Notes under the pieces: model-generated
The model's input: only the letters and a program-made list of their open reading frames with translations
What the model was told of the DNA's origin: nothing
Databases searched by the model: none
Shown here: piece after piece, positions 37,296 to 50,319 of the stretch
How positions within the stretch are numbered: the stretch's first letter is position 1
Layout: the number at the start of each line of letters is the position of its first letter
Program-made: the position numbers and the translations under genes
NCBI GenBank assembly: GCA_023055425.1
Contig: JALGPY010000001.1
Location: forward strand, 139,959,368-140,023,367
DNA length: 64,000 bases
Direction of reading: 5' to 3'
Source of the DNA: Linanthus parryae
Lineage: Eukaryota; Streptophyta; Magnoliopsida; Ericales; Polemoniaceae

Positions 37296-40200
37296 TTAAT
37301 GTTTGAGCCAATAGTTGCGGAGCTGAGCCATGTGCAATAGTATCTCATCTCGACCTTGATTCGTAACACTGCTGGTCATGATCCAAGGTGGCACTGTTTT
37401 GAAAAAGGCGCTTATCAACTCCTGGAACTCTTTCACATTTTCTTCTGGTTTTTTCCCACCATTCTTCTTCTTTTTCCGCTTGTCACACTTCGTGAAGACC
37501 AATGTCATCGGAACCTGAACAAGACAAATTTAGGTGGTTATCCGTGCACTCAGTAACATGAAGGGAACCAGCTTAAATATTTTCTTCTCGTACGATAAAC
37601 CAAGTCAAGAAGTCACCTCATTCTGGCCAAGCCAACTAGCATATTCTAGATCAATCTTTTTGGCAGGAATGCTGGCATCAACAAGGAGGAACACGGATAC
37701 TAATGTCGAGCGGTTTAGAAAATAGTCTTTTGTGAACTTGTCCCAATCGTCCCGAAGATCATGTGGTGCAGCTGCAAACCTGTTAAAGAGCCATGGAAAC
37801 ACAGACAAAGTTCATAGAAATCCTGATTTGCAAAACCATTTTGACATTCCAGGAGGGGAACAAAGTATTGGAGGATAAAAGAACTTGCATGCTGAAATAC
37901 TCTTGCAGTCTTAAGTCAAAACTGATAGCCAGGATAGAGTCCACTTCAGACCTCAGAGTTATTTCATAAATTATACAGAGGTTCCACAGGTTTTCTTGTA
38001 TGCAGAGATATCAAGATTTACCAATTGAAGAGAAGCTTCTCAAAACATTGCGCAAAGAGTACAGACTGGTTAGACAGCATTAAGAAGTGGCATAGGAAGT
38101 TGACGACATATATAAGTATGTTAGCATTTAAGGACATAATCACATAACATTAGTTCTTGGCAAAATCCAATATGGTATAAAATGGTAATGCCAAGATCAC
38201 CTTAAATGTTCAGGAAGGTCTCTGATCCCGCTCCGAAACCGTGCTCGGGCGCTTTAGGGGCCAAAACGTGCAAAAAAATAAAATAAAAAAAACAACGCGC
38301 TCTGAAAATAACAGGGCACATTTTTTTTTCCAACTTTTGAGGCCTCAGCTGCAAATACGCAAGTGGCCTTTTTCTTGGAACTCTTTGACTGATAATGTGG
38401 GCAAATTGACATTACTTTTCTTCTTTGCAATAAAAGAAGCCCAAGTCACATCTTAGCCCAATGCAAAATCGGTTGGAATGGGCCTCTTCATTCGTAAGTG
38501 TGGAAGAGTACCAACTCTCCAAACCACCGACATGGGATCATCTTTTAGACAAAAATATTGCTTATGCACTCAGCTAAATCCTATTGCACCAAAGGGGTCT
38601 TCTGTTTAATGTCTAAACAGCTCTTACCATAGCCGAAGCACCATTTTTTACTGTGATTTCACCAATAAAATTACATATGTGAACAAGAACACAATCATTC
38701 ATTCTAGCATCTTTAGACACCCTATCATCTATCAATCCTTACCATTGAGATGAGACTTTGCCTCCTCGATCATAGTTAACTTCTACTCCACCGACAGAGA
38801 AAATCATTTCATGTGTTATCTCAGTATTTTATAACACAAAATAAATAAATTTATATTAGTTTAATATTTTCTACTTGCGATCTCATGATGCTCTCAAAAT
38901 CAATCATTTTACAAGTTCCCGCTCCCGCTCTCGCTCCAGGTGACTTCGAATTTAATTACATGGAATTGGCTAAGACTGGCTAGTCAACAGGAATACTTGA
39001 CAAATAGGCATAACACAACTGTACCATGACTATTTCAATACAGCCTGTTCTAATGATGAAGAGGCAACTGAGTGCAAGGAATTGTAGACTACTGGATTAA
39101 GATGAAGAAAGACGGTATGAAATAAAGCTACATGCATGGAAAAATTATGCATTGGGTTAAAAGAAGAATGGAATGCCACTGTGGAATTGTAATCTAAGCC
39201 TTACCCATATCCAGGCAAATCAACCAAGTACCAACTGTCGTTCACTCTGAAATGGTTGATGCATTGTGTTTTCCCTGCAAGTTAGAGCAAAAGAGTGAAA
39301 TTTGTTTTCACAGAAACAATCAGATCGGAATGTAAGCATAGTAGTATAAGCATTACTGATATAAAGCGAAAAAATGTTGGAGCATTGTGCTCTGCATTAT
39401 TTTTTTGAGATAGGCTCTGCAGGTTTTAATTACTGCACAGACTCGTTACTACAGCAAAGTACATTGAATGGAAAATGTTGATGTCACAGATATAGCAGCA
39501 TGTTATATAACCATAGATATTTTAAGCCATCAATCAGGAGAGGCAGGCTCGGTATTATATATACAGGGTCAATATCACTTTACCAGCTCGTTTACAATAT
39601 ATTTAATGTTTTTCCCCTAAATATAAATTTGCGGAATGAGACCCAAGGGGACAGAATTTGTGATTTGTATCATACCAGTGTATATCTTATTTTCGCTGAA
39701 AGCAGACATGACACAGTTTCTTTTTAGAAAACCTGCAGGCTACAGATTTCTAGAATAACCACCAAAATATCGAGATCAAAACAAACATTTCTTCCAACTA
39801 TCTGTAAACAGACATATGGAGCGATTTCCCTCAATCAATTACTTCCACATCCTAGTGTCAAGTTCTTATAGATTTTAGGATTACAAAGCCCCGTTTCACT
39901 GTAAATAATCATAGTCCCCAACTTCCTAACTCCATTCTTAATGTCACACTCCACGTGAATCAATTACTTTTTTTAAAACTGGCTAATCAACATGCCTATT
40001 GTGGACATGTTCATACTTCATACCACCTGAAAGGCCTCTTTGTCATCTCATGTCCGGGTGCAAGTGCTGTATCATCTCTTGATATTTGTATATTCTTCCG
40101 CAGGAATGCTACTTACCCACCTGAAAACATCTAATTTAAGCAACACTAACAAAATGACCCTCGGCTGTTTCTGGTCGACTCATGGATCAATTTCCTCCAA

Positions 40201-43200
40201 TAACTCCTTCCCATGACAATTTTTCCTATTAAAGTTTCGAATAAAAGGAAACTATATCAATTACCGTGTTCTCGCAAAAGATCTTTCTACGTCTCACAAA
40301 AGGAGGTCTCCAGGTGTTGGAGTCTTGGAGATAGCATGTACTGACAACCTATGAAGAGGCACTCCATTGCATGAAGACTGACGAGACACAAGCAACCAAA
40401 ATCAATTCCATTTCAGTAGCATGATTAATGGAAAACAAACATAAGCTATGGTGCAATACAATGTGTCTCCGGCACCATGACCAATTCCTCCTAGGATGCT
40501 TTCAACAAAATGGGATATCTTCCCCCAAACAAGAACTTCCTCAGCATCTCCAGCTGTCACTACGCAGCAGTATTGCCCAAGTCGGATCTCAGGTCAAGTT
40601 CAGATGGGTTGAATTTTACAGTAGGAGCACAAGGCTCAACTTAGGATGTTCTCACATAGATCTCTCATGCTTCAGTGAATTTTTAATACTGGATAAAGCG
40701 TCCTGGAACACATTGCACTAATGGTCTGAGAGAAGAATTTGGCCCAATTTAACCCCTCAGAGGCTGCCTAAAAAGACAATGAGTTATAAGAGGCCGTAAC
40801 TGAAGTGGTTTTTGTTTAATACTCCTGTTAATTTATTGCCTTATTGGTGCCAGCAACTTCCATGTTCCATGGAGCATTAGCTCTTTAGAGTTCTTGCCTC
40901 TTGTCTATTTTTGAAGATTAATGAGCATATCTTTCTCTTCAATTAACAATGCCCAAGGTTTCCCCCCTCACTTATTACTGTGAAATTAAACTTAAGTTTT
41001 GAGTCTATTCATGCATTTAAGCAAGCACGCCCAACTGGGGTCCTCATCACTTTCTTTACCATTATTGAACATTAAAATACCTATGCAAACATTGCTAAAT
41101 TACTACTGATCCCTTCAGAAGTGTTATAAATCTTTCTTAGAGTGACTTCATTTTTTACTTTATTCATCATTTACCTACAGTAACATTTCTTATTAAGTTA
41201 TAAGACTACTTCGTTTAAAGTAAAGGATATACGATATACACAAAAGCCATGAACAGACCTAAGTATTGAGTTCTTCTAGGAAATACTAACGAAGACATAC
41301 TTGACTAGATACTCTTTGAACTCCAACGATGCTATGCTCGTCTCACAAGACGGAGAGTAATTATTTTCACTTTATAAAGTACAAAATGAAAGATATTTAT
41401 GTCAAGATATTTCCCCCTCTTTCTCTAGAAGTGAAGTCCCAGCATAAAGCCTATGGAAGTGTTGTCACCAGTCAGCATTAGACAGGAGATTCTGGAACAA
41501 AACAAGTTTTATCCCGAGAGATATTAACCACTTAATAATGTAGAGACACATAGCTAAGAGAGTACTACACACTGTAACATAAGTCCCTAACACTGTACAC
41601 AGAGATAAGAAGATATTCCACCGGATGCACTGCCTTTCCCCAAAAGAGCAAACCATTTACGAGATAAAAGTAACTTCTCATGAAAAAATTTACGTTCAAG
41701 ACGCATTATATCATCTTAACAGGAATATCCTAATAGATCTAACCAAGCAGACAGCCTCCAAGAATTCTCCTCCAAGAATTCCTTCAACCCACACATTACC
41801 AGCCATTAGAAATAGCCCTGGAATAGAAAGAAATACAACTGAGAGAAGCAACTCCATGCATCAAAGATTGGCAGAAAGTCTTAATCCTGACCCATTCCAT
41901 GATACTGGAAGATAAAATCTCAGATTTTCCTGAAAAGTCGTAAATTTCCGTCCAGTAACATAAACCATGCATTCTGGGCACTACCGTTGAGACTAACCCT
42001 CAATTTCACCCCATTTTTACAACATATGGTTTTCTCCTTCTTCAGTGCATATGAGTGAATCTCCATAACCATTCCCTCCCAATCCTTCACGTCAAAGATA
42101 CTTCCCTTGAAATCCAAGGATAATTCCTCCAGCCGTTCCATCTTTCCAATCTAGAAAGCTTTTGATTGAGACAGCTTTCATCTTCCAGCACATATTAATG
42201 TTCCACATTACAAGTTTATCTTGAATCACTCGATCACCCCTACCAACATGACTGACTTTCCCTCAAAAAAAAAAGGGGGGGGGGGGGGGGGAATAGTGTG
42301 TTTATCCCTTTGTATAACCACGTAATGCAATAGTGTCAGCTCCAACAATACAATCCTACACCAATAAGAAACTTTCAGTCTCCCCTGGTCACCTTCCATC
42401 CACCTTGCTGACGTATTGCATTCAACTAATCACCTGTATTCAAACACACACATACACACTCACAGTTGTCACCTGACGTCTCTTGGTCATTAACCACACA
42501 ATACACTATCCTTGCACTAATCGTATCAACGAACACACATCCCTTATCTTCTGCCCAAAATCTGAAACTCACAGATCTACAACAGTAAATGCATAATATA
42601 CATAGTAGCCACTTCACTGTTCTACAACAACAAAAGCAAATGGACAACATGCTGATCACCCACTTCACTGTTATACAACTACAAAAGCAACTCATTCCAT
42701 CCCAATCCCTCATGTCAAAGTGCATACTTCCCTTGAAATCCAAGGATAACTCCTCCAGCCGTTCCATTCTATCTGTCTCCATCTAGAAAGCTTTTGATTG
42801 AGACAGCTTTCATCTTCCAACAAATATTAATGTTGCACATCACAAGTTTGTCTCGAATCACTCAATCACCCCACCAACATAACTGAGTTTACCTCAAAAG
42901 CAAGAAGATCTAGCGTGTTTATCCCTTTGTTTAAGAACGTAACGCGATACTGTCAGCTCCAACAATACAATCATACATCAAAAAGGAAATTCCAAACTCT
43001 CCTCGTCAGTGGTCACCTTTTCATCAACCCTGCTGACTTACTGTATTCAACTAATCACCTATATTCAATTACACACACTCATTGTTATCCTGTGATTGGT
43101 CATTACCCACACAATACACTATTGTTGCACTAATCGTCTCATCAATGAACACACATCACTTACCTTGTGGAAAAAACCTGAAACTCACGGATATACAACA

Positions 43201-43933
43201 GCATATGTATAATATGCAGAGTAGCCACTTAATTGTTCTACAACTACAAAAGCAAATGCATAACATGCTGATTAGTGATTACCCACTTCACTGCTCTACA
43301 ACTACAAAGCAACTGCATAATATGATAATTACCCACTTAAGTGTTCACAACTACAAAAGCAAATGCATATATACTGATCACCCAACTCACAGATAACAAT
43401 CCCCAAAATGGCTGACCTGGTTTCTTTGAAGTGAGGGCCAATTTCTTCCTCCTGGTGAGCGAATTAAGCAGCGAAGACTTCCCAACATTGGACCGCCCAA
43501 CAAGGGCAAACTCGGGAAGCCCATCAGAGGGACAATCCTCAGTCGCCACACTGCTCTTCACATAATCCGCTTGCACTACCTGAGAATCCCTAGCATACTT
43601 ACTCAACACAATATTCGAACCCCTCAGAATCCTCGGCGTAGTTCCGGGAACAACCTCGGTCTCCGGTGGGAGAAAGAGCTTATCTATCGGAATCTGCAAC
43701 GGGGTGTCATCTTCCGGCGAGGAGATCTCAGGGTTTGGGAGGTGGGTTTTTGTGGGTATTGTGGGGAGAGTCGGTGTTGCGGAGAAATGAGAGATTGGGT
43801 TCACGGAGGAGAGAGCGGCGGTGGTTGTGGATAGTCTTGGCCTGGCGAGGAAGAAGAGATGGGTGTAGAGGGATTGTGTTTGGGCGAAGATGGGGAAGTG
43901 GGTGTGGAGCTTTGGAAGATGAGAGATGAACAT
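37296..43933 (-). CDS. EMB2001: EngB/YihA-type GTPase, EMB2001-like, probably plastid-targeted
   Basis: Exons: 43933-43417, 39274-39205, 37779-37617 and 37514-37296. All junctions are GT-AG and in phase, giving 322 residues. The N-terminus (about 70 residues, Ser/Thr/Pro-rich, few acids) looks like an organelle transit peptide. Then LFLPPETEV and [15 protein letters not shown] (G1), [12 protein letters not shown] (G2 area), YLVDLPGYG (G3), [14 protein letters not shown] (G4) and [14 protein letters not shown] (G5) follow. It ends LRNYWLKH. EngB GTPases act in ribosome assembly in bacteria, and Arabidopsis EMB2001 is embryo-essential. Intron 1 is 4.1 kb and holds tandem repeats. The gene looks intact. 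Confidence 0.9.
42062..43395. repeat. Local duplications and about 50-bp minisatellite in EngB intron 1
   Basis: A block of about 170 bp (42062-42230) recurs at 42690-42860. Shared sequence includes CTTGAAATCCAAGGATAA, CTCCAGCCGTTCCAT and TCTAGAAAGCTTTTGATTG. A second unit, CACTTCACTGTTCTACAACTACAAAAGCAAATGCATAA-like with a period of about 50-56 bp, occurs at least twice around 42609-42690 and three times around 43228-43380. The larger segment around both was therefore duplicated with a period of about 630 bp. Confidence 0.8.
42275..42291. repeat. A-run followed by 17-base G-run
   Basis: About ten A residues are followed directly by 17 G in the intron. The second copy of the surrounding duplication has no such run. 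Its length may be uncertain in the assembly. Confidence 0.8.
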
Positions 43934-44121
43934 GTTGAGAAATGTTTTGTTTCAAGGGCTAATCTAAAACGCCATTGAAATCGATTTTCTTCTTCTTTTC
44001 GTCTTTCTGCAACAACTGCGGCGGAGGAAGAAGAGCACAGTGAAAGCAGCAATTTTGGGCTGGATAGGGAGGAGATAGAGAAAGTTAGGTAATTATAGTT
44101 TAACCCCTCAACAATATTATA

Positions 44122-44325
44122 AGAGCCTGTTTGGTACCAACTGAAAATCTCAATAATCATCTCAAAATAATATCAAAAGAAAATCTAACTTAACTGATAA
44201 TCACAATCGGTTTGGTATGTGCTGAAATTATAGATCACTAAGTTGATCCATTTGCCAAAATTTAAATAGCTCTAAAGTCAGGTAATTGAATACACATGTT
44301 TATCACTTAACTGTGATTCATTAGG
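44122..44325. mobile_element. Partial hAT-type MITE
   Basis: GAGCCTGTTTGGTACCAACTGAAAATCTCAATAATC and the following 190 bp match 57776-57970. Only the left half of the element is present here. Confidence 0.55.
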
Positions 44326-44689
44326 GAAATCCTTCTCCGATGAAGAAAAAGTCGGAAAGATCTTGAGAAGTCTTCCTAAAGTCAAATGGGAACCAAAGAC
44401 TACTGACATTGAAGAAGATCACAATCTATCATCTCTTCAACTTGATGACTTCCAGGGAAAGCTGCTTACACATGAGATCTCCACGAATGATGTTGATGGA
44501 GAACTTTCAGAAAGTGTCAAGAACTTGGCACTCAAGGCTAAGGAGAATGAACCATCTCAAAGCCTTGAAAAAGTAGAAGATGATGATGACCGGAGCCACG
44601 AACCGGAATACTCATACAATTTTCAACAAACATATGAGAAACAGGACTATCTGAGGGGACAGAAGATAGGATACCAAACTGATATGTAA
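44326..44689 (+). pseudogene. Copia-type gag (UBN2) fragment
   Basis: The ORF reads KILRSLPKVKWEPKTTDIEE, LSSLQLDDFQGKLLTHE and SVKNLALKAKE, the C-terminal part of retrotransposon gag domains of the UBN2 family. No CCHC knuckle or pol follows on the plus strand, and a minus-strand copia fragment abuts it. Confidence 0.7.
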
Positions 44690-44923
44690 GATGGGAAGAG
44701 GCCCCCGAATCCATATACCAAGTTCTATCTGATTCTGTTGCTTGCAATGTGGGGACCGGCCTCGTCGCAAGAGCATGTTGGCGTTGGCTAGAGCTTAACT
44801 GAAGTAGAGTCTGGTCAAGTCCATGAGGCGGTGGAGTGTGTTGCGATGCAGGACGCCAAACCCATATGCCTCCCTGATTTGGTGTAGCCCATGCAGTAGA
44901 GTAGGCCATAGGGTGGTTGAAGT
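44690..44923 (-). pseudogene. Copia gag-protease junction fragment
   Basis: The minus strand reads a Pro/Gln-rich linker and then RTWYMDSGASSHLT, the aspartic protease start of copia elements, followed by a decayed stretch. It probably belongs to an older element into which the 44924-53329 element inserted. Confidence 0.65.
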
Positions 44924-46354
44924 TGTAGGGTTTTGATTCATGAATGCGCAACGGAAACACAAACAATCATAACCCATGCAAAACCCTCCTAGGATCACAA
45001 GTCAAGAGACATAACGATGGTAAAGGAAGAAATCAATAACATACCTTAGGGTGGTCCTTTGATGACTTCAAACGCGAATTGTGTCACGTTCTCTATAGTT
45101 GATCCACGCCTAGATTTGAATACTAGATCTTCCAATCCTTGGTGCTAGCCCGGAAAAAGGAAGAGGAAGAAGAATCACGCAAAAAGAGACAAAACAAGGA
45201 GGTCTCGGGCCTCCTTGTGGCCGACGGGGACGGGCGGCGAGCAAGAGGGGACGGCGGCTCCTCTTTGCTTGCTTGCTCTCTCCTTTTGTTCTCTCCCACT
45301 CAAGTTATGATCAATAAGGTCATAAGTGTGGGAAGGAAGGAAGGAGTGTCCTTTATATAGTCCAACAAATCCTTGCCAATTACCTAAAGGACCTAATCTA
45401 GTCCTACTAGAATTCAATTTAGTCCATTCCTTGCAAATTAGTCCCTACTAAGTTTGCAAGGTATTGCAAAGTGATCCTTATAATTAATTAATCCTATTAA
45501 TTAATTCCCAAATCTAGTTCAACTCTACATAGCGTGTGAACCCATAGGTTCTATCTAGTTGGTAGCAACAATTTGCTAATATGGACCGGTTTCTAGCAAA
45601 ACATCCATTCTAGCCAACTAATAGAATAGTCATCTTGACAAACCTTGTACAAATAATTGTCTCATCCCTTTGTTTCTATATCCGGATTGGACACGAGACA
45701 TACAAGTCACACTCGTATATCCAATCCATAGTTTCTCGATCCATGGGAATAGCCTTATTCGTGCAAATAACATCAATATCCCATATTGATTTATTTGAGT
45801 CTGGCCAGACATTCTATAAGCACTATCCCTCGAGTGGCCTAGGATATTTGCTCCCGTTATGTTGGAGGGACAAATTCTACCTACGTATACTACGATCTCT
45901 AAGCTTGCTTCTTATTGTATCTGGTACACGCCTTTATAACTACCCAGTTACGGTGTAGCGTTTAACGCTACCAAAATCACAATAATCCACAACTAGAATA
46001 TCTAGCGACTTCAAGTCTAAGGATGACAATACCATTGCACCACGAGAAGCGCTTGTGACTTATCATAACGTGTATGTAGTCTTCTCGGAGATGGGTCAAT
46101 CCAGTGCGCCATTACCCTTAATGCACACCTATGTGTTGGATCATGATATCTCCATATCAATCCAACCCCATACTAGTCTATAGATGATCGTCCCATTAAT
46201 CATTATACTAGACTAGGGATATTTAAGATAAACAACACAATTGTAAATCTAAGTACTTTATTATATTAAATATCCAATAAATAATAAAATGAATTTTCTA
46301 GCCACAAATAAATTCATATTAAACTAGATTGCCTCTAGGGCATCTATTCCAACA
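44924..46354 (-). repeat. 3' LTR of the minus-strand copia element
   Basis: 1431 bp. On the plus strand it starts TGTAGGGTTTTGATTCATG and ends GGGCATCTATTCCAACA. It retains the 40-bp segment (around 45034-45073) missing in the other LTR. Confidence 0.92.
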
Positions 46355-46368
46355 GTCTCCCACTTGCA

Positions 46369-49300
46369 CTAGAGCCAATCTGGCGCATCTCGTATGCCCA
46401 TACTTCTAGTGTGCGCTTCATGCTTCCACTGTGCAAGTGGCTTTGTAAGTGGATCTGACAGATTCTCATCTGTAGGAATCTTGCATATCCGAACGTCTCC
46501 TCTATCAATAATATCTCGAATCAGATGAAACTTCCTGAGCACGTGCTTGGATTTCTGGTGCAACCTGGGTTCCTTTGATTGCGCGATCGCCCCAGTGTTT
46601 GTCACAGTACAACTCAACTGGATCCGCAATGCTAGGAACCACACCAAGTTCAAAAACAAACTTTCTAATCCAAACAGCTTCCTTTGCTGCGCCATTTGCA
46701 GCAATGTACTCAGCCTCTGTTGTAGAATCAGCCACCGTCTCTTGCTTTGAAATCTTCCAGCTCACCGCTACTACATTCAGGCAAAACACATATCCCGACT
46801 GTGATCTAAAGTCATCTATGTCGGTTTAGAAGCTTGCATCAGTGTAACCCCTTACACGCAACTCTTCCTCACCGCCAAACATCAAGAATGCATCCTTAGT
46901 TCTTCTCAAGTACTTTAGGATGTTCTTGACCGCAATCCAGTGACTCTCACCCGGATTGGATTGGTATCTGCTTGTCATACTCAAGACATATGACACATCT
47001 GGTCTAGTACATAACATGGCGTACATGATAGATCCTATGGCCGAGGCATAGAGAATTATACTCATGCGTTCCTTCTCAATCTCATTGGAAGGACAACCAC
47101 TCTTCAAAAGAGTGATTCCATGTGACATGGGCAAGAATCCCTTCTTGGAATCTTGCATGTTGAACTGTTTCAACACCTGGTCAATATATGTACTTTGACT
47201 TAGGCCTAGCAGTCTCTTAGATCTATCTCTATAGATCTTTATACCGAGTGTATAGGCTGCTTCCCCCAAGTCTTTCATTGAGAAACACTTCCCTAGCCAA
47301 TCTTTAATAGATTGCAGCATGGGAACGTCGTTTCCAATGAGTAGTATGTCATCCACATACAAGACCAGAAATCTACAGAACTCCCACTAACCTTCTTGTA
47401 GACACAAGACTCATCTTCGTTTATGATGAAGCCAAACTCTTTGACTACTTCATCAAAACGTCGATTCCGACTCCTAGAAGCTTGCTTCAATCCATAAATG
47501 AATCGTTGCAGCTTACAAACTTTGTTGGCTTGCTTTGGATCCTCAAAACCCTCTGGTTGTATCATATACACGTCCTCGAGGAGATTCCCATAAAGGAATG
47601 CTGTTTTGACATCCATCTGCCAAATCTCATAGTCATGGTATGCTGCAATCGCAAGTAGGATTTGGATGGATTTGGTCATAACGACTGGTGAAAAGGTTTC
47701 ATCATAGTCAATACCATGAATCTGTCTGAATCCTTTAGCCACCAATCGGCCCTTATAGGTAATCACATTACCATCCATGTCGATCTTCTTCTTGAAGACC
47801 CACTTGCACCCTATGGGCCGCGCCCCTTCGGGTGGTTCCAACAAAGTCCATACTTTGTTGGTATACATGGATTCCATCTCGGATCTCATGGCTTATAGCC
47901 ACTTATGAGAGTCTGGGCCTTTCATGGCCTCTTCATAGGTAGTAGGCTCATCATCTATGAGCATCGTGTCACCGGAATCGGTCACGAGAAGTCCATACCT
48001 CTCGGGTTCCTGGCGCACTCTACTAGATCTACGAAGCTCTTGTGTTACCTGAACAGGCTGCTCCACAACTGTTTGTGGTTCCTGTTCATGTTCCATAATC
48101 GGTTCAGTGATTTGTGGTTCTTGAATCTCTTCAAGTTCTACAGTCCTCCAACTTGCTTCTTTAGAGACAGACTCTCTTTCTAGAAACACGCCGGTCCGAG
48201 CAACAAACACTTTGTTCTCGGTTGGATTGTAGAAGTAGTAACCCTTAGTTCCTTAGGGTACCCCACAAATTTACACTTATCCAACTTTGGCCCTAGCTTG
48301 TCTGATTTTAAACGTTTTACATAGACATCGCATCCCCAAATCCTCATGAACGACAGTGTGGGACGCCTCCCACTCCACATCTCATGTGGTGTCTTCATGA
48401 CTAATTTAGATGGAACACGGTTAATGGTGAAAGCTGCACTTAATAGAGCGTGGCCCCAAAACGATAATGGAAGATCGGTTTGACACATCATAGATCGAAC
48501 CATATCCAATAGGGTTCGATTCCTCCTCTCAGACACGCCATTCCATTGTGGCGTCCCGGGTGGAGTGAGTTGGGACACGATCCCACACTCTCTAAGATTG
48601 TCGTCAAACTCTTGGCTTAAGTATTCTCCTCCACGATCCGATCGTAGAGCCTTGATACTTTTGCCAAGTTGCTTCTCTACTTCATTCTTGAATTCTTTGA
48701 ACACTTCAAAGGACTCAAATTTGGCTCTCATGAGGTACAAAAATCCATATCTACTGTAATCATTAGTAAATGTAATGAAGTAGACGTAACCACCCCTGGC
48801 AGGCGTGGGAACTGGCCCACACACATCAGTATGTATGAGCGCCAATTGCTCACTAGTTCTCTCACCTTTCTTATTGAATGGGGACTTTGTCATTTTTCCC
48901 AATAAACAAGCCTCACATGTCTCATATGATTCAAAATCAAATGAGTCTAGTAGTCCATCCTTATGGAGTCTAGATACACGTTTCTCGTTTATGTGGCCTA
49001 AACGACAGTGCCATAAGTAAGCAGGATTTAAATCATTTATTTTAATCCGCTTCGTATTAATGTTGTAGACATGATTGCTTAGATCAAGGACATACAGTCC
49101 ATTAAATAATTGCGCACTAAAATAGTGAATATTATTCAAATAAAATGAACAACAATTGTTCTTTATTGAAATAATAAAACATTCCTTGTCTAAATAAGAA
49201 ATACAAATAATGTTTCTGCTCATAGCAGGCACAAAATAGCAATTTTAATTCTAAAACTAATCCTGAAGGCAGAGATAGCTCGCACACGCCCACGGCCAAC

Positions 49301-49422
49301 GCAGCAACTTTTGCTCCATTCCCAACGCGCAGATCTATCTCCCCTTTAGCTAATCTTCTACTTCTCTTTAGATCCTGCACATTTCGACAAATGTGAGATC
49401 CACATCCAGTATCTAATACCCA
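46369..49422 (-). pseudogene. Degenerate copia pol polyprotein (PR-INT-RT-RH)
   Basis: Protease (VLDTGCGSHIC, about 49410) comes first. Integrase follows (49232-48240) with the HCRLGH...CEACLLGK zinc region and core motifs IHTDVCGP, FTNDYSRYGFLY and NGVSERRNRTLLD. Then RT (47889-46960: WQMDVKTAFLYGNL, YVDDILLIGND) and RNase H (about 46790-46400: ADSTTEAEYIAA). Breaks: frameshifts near 49200, 48240 and 47370, and stop codons near 47892 and 46828, each inside conserved sequence. It cannot make a functional polyprotein. Confidence 0.9.
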
Positions 49423-50319
49423 TTATGTAGAGACACTTAAATTGACATATACAACAAAAATACCTGGTGGTGGTGGAATCACTATTCCAAGCCTCTTGTC
49501 CTCCAGATATTTTGGGCAGTTCCTCCTCCAGTGTCCAGGCTGACTGCAGTAGTGAAACTCACCTTTAGTCACACCTTTGGCAATGCCACCAACATGCTTA
49601 AGGGCAGGTTCCTTGGACTTGACAACTGACTTGCCTTTGCCCTTGGAGGATGAGGCAAACCTTTTGTCCTTTCCTTTCTGCACCATCATAATGGCCTTGC
49701 CCTTACCCTTGTTGATGCTCTGTTCAGCTGTCCTCAACATATTGAGCAAATCTGGCAGTGGTTTCACGATCTCGTTCATGTTATAGTTCATGATGAATTG
49801 TCCATAACTCTCAGGCAACGATTGCAACACGAGATCGGTTGCCAACTCTTGGCCGATCAGGAACCCCAGTCGGGCAAGATTCTCCAAGTACCCGATCATC
49901 CGGAGTACATGGGGTCCCACCGGGTTCCCTTCTGCTAGATGACACTTGAACAGTGCCTTAGAGACCTCATACCTCTCAACCCTTGCCTGCTCTTGGAAGA
50001 GCTGTTTCATATGCTCGATCATATAGACAACATTCATGTTTTCGTGTTGCTTCTGAAGCTCAGAAGTCATGCTGCATAGCATCAGGAAGGCCGCATCATT
50101 AGCGTCATCAACACGCTTTTGATACGCCTTTAGGGCTGCAGGTTTTTGGTTCTCTGGACCTGCTGGAACATGCACCTCTATTGCGTACAGTTTCTTCTCT
50201 TGCTTGAGAACAATTCTCAAGTTTCTGTACCAATCAAGGAAGTTGGTTCCAGAGAGCTTTTCCTTCTCAAGGACAGATCGTAGGGAATGATGTGAACTCG
50301 ATGAGTTGGTTGCCATTTG
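49423..50319 (-). pseudogene. Copia gag with altered zinc knuckle
   Basis: The ORF from MATNSSSSHHS to the TAA at 49423 encodes about 298 residues. These include KLSGTNFLDWYRNLRIVL, YEVSKALFKCHLAEGNPVG and a lysine-rich tail. The CCHC knuckle reads FHYCSQPGHWRRNC: the first cysteine position is phenylalanine, so one zinc ligand is lost. The stop lies just before the protease start WVLDTGCG. An upstream in-frame start (50379) exists, but MATN fits family gag starts better. Confidence 0.85.
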
